NCBI GenBank assembly: GCA_963693285.1
Contig: OY848920.1
Location: 2,059,135-2,123,134, forward strand
DNA length: 64,000 nucleotides
Direction: 5' to 3'
Source: Xestospongia muta
Taxonomy: Eukaryota; Porifera; Demospongiae; Haplosclerida; Petrosiidae
The notes below the pieces were generated by a model that made no database searches, was not told the DNA's origin, and was given only the letters and a program-made list of their open reading frames with translations. This document shows, in pieces, positions 38,620-50,569 of this stretch (position 1 is its first letter; each line of letters starts with the position of its first letter). Position numbers and translations under genes: made by a program.

Positions 38620-41600
38620 TTAAAAATCCAACTTCAAATATTGGCTTTGTACTTGTGGTTCACACAAATAATCACGCATTTTTCGGCCAATAGTAATCTG
38701 GTCAACAATAGGACACTCAACTGCTTCAATTAGAGTAGACCATGTTACATCTGAGGTCTGAGAATCCATCCATTCCTGGATGACCAATGATAACCTTCTT
38801 GAGTCAGGATAAGGACTATAAAGATGGCTTTGAAGACTTCCAAACTTAACTTCGAGTGCTTCCCCAATTTCATGCCATAGATATTTGATATCTGCTAATA
38901 GAACAAGCACATCACGTTTAACAGGACGCTTTCCCAATAGATCAGAACGAGTTACATTTGTCCCTAATAAAATTAAAATACAAGTATAGGTATATACTAA
39001 GTGAATATATAGTACAGTCATAATGACATAATCAGTCATAGATCATAATTATACATATATAAATATTATTATGAGATCTAAGAATGCAAACATGTGTATC
39101 ACTAGTGATATACTTATAACATTTATTTTAAATATAAAATAAGTTAGGAAACTGGGTAATTTATTTTGGTTAATAAAATTACCTTTTGTGAGGTTTATTA
39201 TTCCAGAGCTCATTTCAGAATACATCTTAATGTCATCTTCAGTTAAGTTACCAGCAAGTGTCTAGTAGTTATAATATAATCATAAAAGTACTAATTTAAA
39301 TATTACAAACCTACCAAAGGATTCTGTCCTGCAAAGATGCTAAATTTGTTCACTTGCTTTCTTAAGGACATATACGTAGTACTTTTTGTAACCATAATCC
39401 TTAGCTTTAGTGTTGTGCATATTTTCATGACATGGTCTACAACATCTCGTGAAAGTAATTCGCTTGCCATCTCATCATCAAACAATGCACGTATAAACAA
39501 AGGGGAAACGGCACAATAAGGCTCACATTGCCCGACAATAGCTCTTACATCTACTGCTTGCCCTTTATCATCATACACCTTCTTATGCTGAGTAACTATG
39601 GCATGTGCTACATCTTCTATAGGACAAACACTTAAGCTGGCAATATTGGTAGTAAGAGCAAGCTTAATAGACTTTGGTGAAAGAATGCACTCTTCAACAT
39701 AGCATGCTGGGCAAAGTTGCTTTTGAAGTGTCACAATTTCTTTAATAAGAGAGCTACAAATTTCATTGCATAGGACTGGATCACCTTCAGATACTAAAAC
39801 AGTTACGCAGCGATTATGCTCTGTAATTTGCACTATTACTTCAACACCCTTTATCCAGTGGATACCATTTCTCCAAATGTCGCAAGACATTGCTAATTGC
39901 TGTAAACGGTTGCTAGACTTCAATTGGCCAATGGCACGATTTCTAAGGCAATGAGTATAAGCTAAATGAAGAAGAAGAAGGCTCACAAAACGTGAAGAAA
40001 GAAACTGATTAGGTCTGGGACAAAAAAGACACCAACCGTAACCTTCACTGATTTGTATACTTTTGGGTCGATCTTCAAGGACAAGGGAAGAAAAAAACAA
40101 AAGCTTTTCTGAAATCGAAGCAGATGAAGCTACATTGGTTTGAATTATATTTAAAACTCTGGAATCAACAACATGGCAAAATTCAAGACTCAATAAAAAA
40201 TTGACAATCATATCAGTATCGTAAGCTGGAAACACTTCTTTAAGAGCAGAAACTGGGACAACTCCAGTGTTACTTGCAATATTTTTGTGGACTTGTTCAA
40301 TAGATTTAGGAGCAAACAATATGCCATTAACTTCACTTAGAAGGGTGTTTTTCTTAATTATTACCCAGTTACTTATTCCATTTTTAATAAATAGAATTAA
40401 CCCTTTATCACTAAGAGTGGACAATAAATCTGTTAGAACAGATGGGTTAGATGACAATAAGGCAGTATTTTCATTTTCAATTTTTTCAATCAATTGTTCT
40501 AAAGTTAAGGCGACCAAATCTAATTTTGTGTGAAGAAATGCATTTAGAACGAAGCAATAATAGCTAATGCTTTCAGACTTATCTGAAAGAGCTTTACAAC
40601 TCACTGATAGGTTGTTCATAAACCTATCAATTGCTTTACCTCCAAGGCGACGACAATCTATTGCAAAAAATCCACGATACTCTTGATTTTTCAGAACTTC
40701 ATTGACAATTGAATCAATGTAAGGTTGATATGTTGATACACTAGCTGGACTGAGGAGATCAGGATGACTTCCAACAACAAGTAGCTCTGATTTCTCTTGT
40801 AATCGACAGCTCACATTTTCGATAAAATTAATCCAAAAGTAAAGATCTCGTTTAATTGTTTCCCGATCATCTCGCAAATCCACAACAACAATGAAGCCAC
40901 CAGGAGAACGTAGCATTAGACTTTCAAGAACTGCAGAATGGCTATTGTAATATTCAGGATGACCAGCAAAATCATGGAGGATAACATTACCAATTTCATC
41001 ACTTTGGATTTCATGAGGAATAATACCAGCTGTTTTAGGTGTAACTCCTGTTACTATATCATATTGAGTAAACGTTTTGTCTTTCGGTTTAGTGGATCGT
41101 AAAGAAATAACTTGAGTAAGAGTACTCTTTCCAACAGAAGACTTTCCACAGATAAACAATTTAGTATAAGAATCAATAGGACATTGATCTTTTCCTTGGT
41201 GAAATGGCTCAAAAAGCTTTATAATGTCATATCGGTTCTCATGGTCAGGTGGAACCATTTCAATAGCAGTATGTCCTCGGTTGTTTTTTAACATAGGTGT
41301 TACATAGCCAGTTGAAAGCAAGTAACAAGTAAGCTCCAAAGAACCATTTGCACAAGCTATGTGCAGAATTGTATTACCTCGATCGTCTTGAAAATTAACC
41401 TAGGAAGTTGAAACTATATTTATTTTGTGAAACACATTTTCACTACTTTATTTGGACAGTTTCTACATATATGCTATGAACTAATGAAATTATTAATAGA
41501 TTTAGTTAGTAACATTTTGCTGTATTTATATTAAAGGATTCATGGTTATATAAAGGCTCTAAATTAGAAGGCATAATTCTAACATAACAACTACATAACA

Positions 41601-44600
41601 AGCTATGTAGAAATTTTTTGTGTCTGAAAAGTCTTACTTTAATGTAAATCATACTGACTGGTCATGACATTGGTGTATATTTAACATAATGAAATGTATC
41701 ACACATCATATAAATAAATATTTATAATATAATAAGGCTTTTGACTTACAGACTTTACTGCATCATCATGAGATAAATGTTTAAGTATTATCTTTACAAT
41801 TTCAAGATCACTGTCGAAAAATGAGTAATGTAATGGTGTTGTTTGAGTCTACACAAAAAATGATGAATAAATTGAATTTTTTGAGTTGTTTTAATGATAT
41901 ATAACAGGATATTTGAATTTAACAATTTTCTTAGCAAAAATTGCATAAAGCCATTTGATGAAATTTAAAAGAGACAACAGTGTTTAAAACACAAATAAAA
42001 GCGAAATTACAATATTAACACTTACATTTGTTATTTGTATATCAACCTTGGCTTTATGTCTCATTAAAAATGACACAACTTCCAGGTTTGCATGATATGT
42101 AGCATAATGTAATGGAGAATATTGGTTCTATTAAAATATAAAACAATTTACAAAGTTACCATTGTTTATACCAAATAAGTATATCATATTAGAAAGTCAC
42201 ATGACATAAATTTAGAATGTAATGGATCAAAATTATATGCATATCTTGCTTTGCTTTGGAGATGAGATAACTTTAAAATACTAGATAATAATTATATGTA
42301 TTACCAAGGTAAAATTTTCTGACTTAATGCTGAAGATCTCATCACAAGTAGGAGAATGTAGTGGATAACAGTGTAACTAAATGACAAAAATTAGCTTATT
42401 TTGAAGCATTATTATTAAAACAAAAGACAAACTGACACAACAAAAACTATTACAATTGAAATAGAACTAACCATATAGAGAGCTTGACGTACTTCCATAT
42501 AGTTAACATCAGCTCCTAGACTAAGACATTTTTCAGCTACTTCAACATCTCTTTTTCTTAGAGCCAAAGCTAACCTTTTATTCTGAAAAAAAATGTTGTC
42601 TATGAAATCTGTTTATGTGTACAATACAGACATATATTGGTATCATAGTTTTTTGGCATTTCTGATACCCCATTAGAACAAGTTGCTGTCACAATTTTCC
42701 AGACCTTTCCTCATTCATTGTTCAATCATAGGGGTTGAGTCTGGCTTTGGTCTACCTATTTCAAACTGTTTGCACAAAATATTGTTTTAATTTCTTTAAT
42801 GTGTTTTGGCATAAGAACACTATAGTTCATTTTATTTTTTTGAAAGTTTTCTTAACATTCGTAATGCAAAAACCAAATTGCAGAGTTATTTGTTTACATC
42901 AATACTGCAACGAAAGTATGAAATACAGGGGATTACAACAACTAGTATGTTTGGTGTGGCACAATGGAATGTGTTAGCCAAGTATATCACCTGTACTTTA
43001 AAGGGGTGATGTTATAATTATCTATCTGTCTATTTATCTATCCATCCATCTGTCCGTCCGTCTGTCTGTCCATCCATCCATCCATCCATCCATCCATCCA
43101 TCCATCCATCTATCTATCTATATATTTCAAAAAGCATTTATGGACTTAAAAATATTAGCACACAACAAAAATAAATTTAATAATCATGGTACATTTTGCC
43201 TTTAACCTTAATTATGGAGAAATTAGCTCCTGCATCATATAAAAGACCAAAAACATCAACATGTCCATAGTATTCTGCTCTTAATATAGGTGTGTACCCC
43301 ATCTATTGTATCAATATTAAGTAAGGTATAACTATTGTCTGCATTCATCTTACTATGTCAATAGCATCCAAATTTGGATTATACTTCAATAGCACAGTCA
43401 GTGTTGTTGAGTCTCCTTTATGAGCAGCCATATGTAAAGCAGTTTCACCAATCTGCATGTTAGTAACAATCTTTCAGATATTGTTATTACCAATTAAATT
43501 ATTATGTTCTCTGTGTGCATGAGTTGAGGTATCTATCTTCTGGTTAGATATCTCATGTTTTTCATTACCATTACAGAGGATTATTTAGAACTTTGCTGAA
43601 TCATTACAGTTAGGTTAGACTTGTGGTACAACTGGGCTGGTTTGGATTTCAAAATTGCCTAAATTAGTTAGGCAATGCGTTGGAGGTTTCTACAGGAAAT
43701 AGAGCAATCCAGCTTTGCCTTGTGCTCTAATTTCCGTAGAAATCTCCAACCCATTGTCTAACGTATATATATATATATATAGCATGATTACTCAACAAAT
43801 TTATAAAAACATTACATAAGATAGAAAACTCAAAAAAGATTTGATACACTTACAATATTTTGAGCATCAACATTTGCTTTATTGTTTAGAAGAATTGAAA
43901 CTGCCTTTGTATGGCCTTTAATAGTAGCAATATGCAAAGAAGTATTTCCATCCTATAAAATAAAATTGATTATGCAAAGAAAATAGCTAATGATAATGTT
44001 ATCGATCATCTATGGTACTATCCTTTACAGTAATGATGGTTAGGTTCAGTACTTGAGTTATATATATACTTCTTATACATAAATATCAAACTCAAATAAT
44101 TAGCATTGCAATAAAGATGTAATTGACATCACATTTTATAGTCTTTCAATTATAACAAATTTATAACTATTGGAAACTTGTATGTCAACTTACTGTAATT
44201 CATATTCTAATGATTATTAATAAATTAAATTAAATGTTAAATAGTAATATTGATTAGTAGCATAATTTAATAGCTCACCCCATCATTGAGGTCAATATCT
44301 GCCTCATACTCAATCAACAAATTCATTAATTGGTAATCTGCATTAGCAGCTGCATAGTGTAAAGGTGTTTTGGAGAACTGAAAGTATCAAATGAAACATG
44401 CAAAATAGAGTAGTAGTACAGCTTACAAGATCTTTACAGTTGACATCAACTTTAGCATTCAGTAAAATAGACACCACTTTTGAATGCTGATTAAGAGTTG
44501 CCCAGTGTAATGGTTTCCTGTAATACTGGAAAGAATGCATGTTTTTTAATGTGGCACAATTTCAGATTGTTTAAATGACAATAATATTTAAGGTTGAAAC

Positions 44601-44887
44601 CATTATCCTATTGTATAAATGCATAATTTTTAATAAGTCACTAAACATAAATGTATGTGTACAATACCTCTAAACGTTTCATATTTATTTAAAACATGAT
44701 CATACCTTGTCAGTGATCTCTTTTAATGCACCATTTTCCATTAGAAAAGTTACTAGTTGTGGATGTCCTTTTTTAGCAGCATAGTATAATGGTGATAGAC
44801 CAAACTTTTATTTAGAATAAAAATAGAAAATATATGTGAACAAAATTGCAATGTACAAAAATATCTGAGGCAAGTGAATGTAAATTA

Positions 44888-44953
<66 letters not shown>

Positions 44954-46767
44954 ATTCAATTGCCTCAGATATGTTTGTACATTGCAATTTTTTCACATAT
45001 AATGTGACATTTACTTACAAAATCAATAAAGTTGATGTCTACTCCACAATTAAGAGACTCTTTAACTGTGTTAATATCCCCTCTTTGACTACCATCAATT
45101 AATTTAAGCCTCTACATTGAATGAACAAACTACTTTGAATGTATATATATATCAATTGTTTATTTTCCACACATCAGCACTAATTGTGTATCCACTATTC
45201 CACATATGCATTATTTATTTTCCAAACTTACTGCATCCAGCATAAATCTTTTTGTTGATCTAAATGATTTCATGAAAAGACAATGATAGCCTTCATAAAG
45301 AGGATCATCAAACTGCAGCTGTGAATAATTAACATCATAACTTAAATTAATATATTAAAACGTTTAGATGTTGTTATGTTACAAAAATTGATAATGGCTA
45401 ACACTCAATATTGATAGCAAAAATTATTCGACTTTTATTAAATATGCTATAGAATTGTTAAAGATTGCATCAATTAATGCAGTCAGCATAAGATATATCT
45501 AACTATAATTAGCTAGAAAACTGTATATTTCCTAGCAATGTTAGTGTGATGTACCACATAAGTTACTTTTTCAACCTGAAGGACTTTCAAACTTGAAAAG
45601 CTATTATTTTTCAAGATTTTAAGGATTACTTATTGTTGCTTGCACAATATAAACTATTTACTAGACCTTGACTTAATAGCATGATCAAAATATAGTGAAT
45701 CTTTACCATATTTTTGAATTTGTCATCTGGCTGAAATCTTAACAGGAGATTGATGACATCTTTGTGTTTATGAATTGCAGCAAGAAGGATGGCAGTTTGA
45801 TCAGCCTAAGAATAAACTTGAATATAACAGATATTATAATAAAAGTATTAATAAAATTATTATAGATTAATTACCACAGTCAATTGCTGGAGCTAATAGG
45901 CTTCTTATGGTAGATAGAATTTTATTTTTTATAAATATTATGGGAATTTTATAAATCTGATCATCATATAATAGATAGTTCATGTCTCCATATTACACTG
46001 ACAATATAATGAATATTAATTTTATCACCTTGTTTAGTTTGGTCGAGTCAGCATTAGCAGATAACAATGCAGCAACTGTCTCTGAATGACCTTCACGAGC
46101 TCCCAAATGTAATGGTGTGTTTTCATCCTAAATAAAATATCATCCAAAATTTAACAAAACCCTAATTCTTCACATGATAGCACTTTCCATACAATAAATG
46201 ATTGTTCTTTCTTTCTAGTATATAATGTTTATAGTGTTTTATTTATAACATTTGAGAGCTTTTTCTAAATGCATGAATTAACTATAGTATTCCATTTTAT
46301 AACAGTTTATTAGACTCCTTTGTTAATAATCTAATATTATCTTCAATATTTCAATGTTTTGTGTTAATAAAATAGCTTTAATCTCTCAATTAATGTACAC
46401 TACTTACTATATCAATGAGGTCAACAGATATATGAGCATTTATAAACATTGACACAGCATCAACATGACCATTTTCAGCTGCAAGGTGAAGTGGACTCTT
46501 TCTCATCTAAACACCATCAAAACAGAGACAATTATATTTTTCATTTACCTTTAATTGAGTAAAGGTTTAAATAAACATTAAATTGTAAGCACTTACAATA
46601 TCTTGAGCATAAATATTTGCTTGAGAATTTACTAAAGAGCAACATATTTTAGCATATCCATTTCTAGCAGCTAAATGCAATGGTGTCTGTAAGTTCTACA
46701 TTAACAAAAAAGTTTTTATTACATTTTTAAATAGTTGTGAAGAACTGAGATGATCAAGATTTCATGC

Positions 46768-46806
<39 letters not shown>

Positions 46807-48788
46807 TAACACTAAATTGTCAAGGGACAAAATTTTCTCAGATTGCTTCCATGATGCATTTGCGGATGGGCTAATAAACAGTAATGTTATGTCCACATTC
46901 TGACAGGTTATGTCATGTATAACTAATACATTGATATAGCTGATGATGGTACATCTTTAAAAGTGGATCAGGTCCTTCATCTATTCAGTGAAAATATCAA
47001 TACAGAAGCATCTCATTGTTGGAAAGAAAAAAATCACACCATAATCAACTGTAACTGTCAAAAATTTTGCAGTTTCACAAAAATCATCAAAATTATGTGC
47101 CTTGAAAATTTAAAAATTTAAAATTTAATGCAATTATAGGTATTACCTATTTCACTTATTCTGAAGAAAGTAACTATGCTTTATTTGATTAATTATATTT
47201 TTATATTAAAAATTTAGTGTATGGAGAAAATAATTTAAAATGATTTGTGAAGATTCACAATATTGATTCAATTTTAGCAATTCTTGTCACTTACGCTGTT
47301 TTTGATGTCAACATTTGCTTCAGCAGCCATCAATATGTCAACTATACTGTCATGTCCTTCCTTTGCTGCATAATGAAGTGCACTCATGCCTAACTGCATA
47401 ACAAAGATGTCGGTGTACTGATGATTTTATATTAAAAAGTACAAACATTACAGATGATGCTCTAGACACATCGTATATATGAAAATGATATTTGGCAACA
47501 CTAACAAAAATGAACATAATAGTTGCACAATGTAATAAAGTTGATCATAGTATATTTGAATAAATCTGGTGCAATTGATGTGATATTTCTTAAAGCATTA
47601 ACCATTTTCCAATTATTGAATTAAACAACAAATATCATGAAAATAATATCTTACCCATCCAGTGTCATCAATATTTGCTCCTTGAGATATAAAGTACTTG
47701 ACACCTTTGTCATCTCCTTCACAAGCAGCAAATAACTGAAAAAAATGGTTGAAATATTAATTTTGTTACTGTTACTATTAAAACAAGACAGCAATTACTT
47801 TAAGTTCTCCTTAATAAAACATTGGATATGTAGCTACTAGAAATGTACTGAAAATTACTTCAACTATATATTTATATCATGAAAAAAAGTGCATTATGTC
47901 ATCTTTTGACTTTAGAACCATCAACAAGTAAAGATTTGTGCTTAGTCTGCAATAATAATACTGACTGTGATTTGCAAGTTGCCTCATGTTTGAAGCTGTT
48001 AAGTTCTATTCAAATTTTCAATTGAATTCAAAGCCATTGTAAAACAAAATTAAATAAATATTTATGCTAATCCAAATAGTCTGCAATAGTAAAGTATATG
48101 TAAGATGTTAAAGATTAGCAGTATCCATATAAGACTACTGCTGGTACTAACACGGATTGTTTTAAATATAAACTGTTTTTGGAACAAATTCCAGAACTAA
48201 CATTTCATTATTAAAGGACAATGCTTTTGCAGACTTTATTTTTATTGCCTGTCCATATGGAGGGTAAAGGACTCAATTTCGTAATAATGTAATTATGTAT
48301 ATCTGATTGATAATATACAGTTTGTATTGAGTACATGCTATTAATATCAACAGAATACTGTTTTGAGTACTACGGAATTTTAATTGCATAGAGTAATTGG
48401 CATTGCTATTGTGAATTGTATAACCACATTCATATATGGACAATGTTTTTTAACTATGAATACTTGTAAGTCAATTTATTTATTATGCAACTATAAACCT
48501 ATATTAAATATATACAGTGCACCTCACAATTGTAAAGACAAGCATATGTTAAGAATCATGTAAGCAAGGAAATATGTCATTTAAGTTATTCTTGGTCCCA
48601 GATTTATACCCAAAAAAAGAGGGAGTTGAGTTGACCTAAGGCGGGATGAGTGTTGGTTGAGTTGACCTAAGGCGGGATGAGTGTTGGTATGCAATTATGG
48701 GGTGATGGGTAAATTATATTGATGACAGCAAAAGATTCTATAATATTTAACCTCGCTGTGCGTGGGCGCATAGCGAGGGTACTGTAGT

Positions 48789-48837
<49 letters not shown>

Positions 48838-50520
48838 TGTTACCAGAGTTGTTTTTTTTGAACTGCTATAACTTGGCAACCGAAGCATTAGCAGCTACCA
48901 GCGTTTAGCAACGAATAGAAAAGCATGTGGACTTTACAACAGTAGTGTCAAGAACATCGTCAAGGAAAACAGAAGCTTGAAACTCGCAAAAGAATTTTCA
49001 GGCTGCAGAGGTCAAGTGCCGTTTCTCGAAAAGTAAAAAACTTAACGTGGAGATTTTTTAGTATGTTGTAAACAATCTCAGAGGAATACGGATCAGCAAG
49101 ACAGAATTCCGTTGGTCGAAGTAATCGTTAGAAAAGTTCTGAAAAATGTTTTGTGGACTTGGAGCGAAGTAACGCATTCAGGAAACGTCTCCAAGCACTG
49201 AAAAGACTGCTACTAATAGATAATATATCGATTTATATTTGTACCACGGGACGTTTCCAAAGAAGGTTTCATCTTCAAGTTACAATAAATTTTGTATATG
49301 AAATATTGATAGATTTTTTCAGGCTGCAGAGGTCAAGTGCCGTTTCTCGAAAAGTAAAAAACTTAACGTGGAGATTTTTTAGTATGTTGTAAACAATCTC
49401 AGAGGAATACGGATCAGCAAGACAGAAGGCCGTTGGTCGAAGTAATCGTTAGAAAAGTTCTGAAAAATGTTTTGTGGACTTGGAGGGAAGTAACGCATTC
49501 AGGAAACGTCTCCAAGCACTGAAAAGACTGCTACTAATAGATAATATATCGATTTATATTTGTACCACGGGACGTTTCCAAAGAAGGTTTCATCTTCAAG
49601 TTACAATAAATTTTGTATATGAAATATTGATAGATTTTAAAGGGTCATGTAAAGACTCAGAGAAACTTTTCATCAAGAAAGTAGCACTTAATCTTGCTTG
49701 GGAATTGAATGATACTATCACTTATTCAGTTACTGCTTCACAAACATGGCAAAGCTAGAAATCAAACAACAATTAATGAGCATATACAGAATGACAAAGC
49801 TTGCCATTTTATAACCACACCTTCTGGAATGTTAATAAATTTTCTTGCAATAACAACATCATAGCTGGGCCTAAGCTGGCATAGAATTTATAAATAACTT
49901 AGAAACTACAGCGAGGTTCGGCACTTTAGTGCCTTTCATGCACCTGGGTTTGAATGACAATAGAAAAATGTAGCATTGGTGGAACTTTAACATAACAGCA
50001 TACAAAGGTAATCAATCAACTTTATTTAGTTATAATTCAATAATGGCTACTATTATCTTGCTCATAGAAAATATGTCATTGTTCACTGCTTAGCCCTTGC
50101 TATCTGTCTATAGTTTAAGTTGTCTATCACTACCATTTTTTAACAATAAGTTATTAGTATAATCACTGCTTAAATCATCAGCTATCTTTAGCCAGCTGGA
50201 CTTTTTTACTAAGACTATTAAAAACAGCATTTTTGACTAAGTAGAGTTACTTGTTCTTAAAGTGTTGTCCTTAATTCTAGATTCTCTTAGTGTTTAACTT
50301 TTTATCATAGTTATGATAGTTTTCGTTAAGCAAAAATGAGTGATTATATTCAATGAAATCATTTTTATGTTTGAATTTGTTGGGAATGTGGAATATTTAG
50401 CAGTATCTTTACGGAACTGATAAAGACAGCTTATTACATCAATATCAGAATAACAAGAACTGTATAATGTAAATAATGATACAAAGATGCAATTATTATT
50501 AAATGTATTTGTATCTTTGT

Positions 50521-50569
<49 letters not shown>

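Noticed and set aside
39337..40533. Plus-strand ORFs opposite the Roc exons (also at 27123 and 54363-56248)
   Set aside because: They are antisense shadows of the well-supported minus-strand exon and recur only because the exon is duplicated.
44808..44996. Ile-Tyr-rich minus-strand ORF
   Set aside because: It is simply the TA microsatellite and hairpin arm translated.
48667..48888. Thr-His repeat ORF on the minus strand
   Set aside because: It is a translation of the (GT)n run and part of the repeat element.
49153..49758. Open frames ([12 protein letters not shown]...) in the gene B intron
   Set aside because: They lie inside a repeat element, lack an ATG (GTG only), and the two copies end differently because of the tandem duplication.
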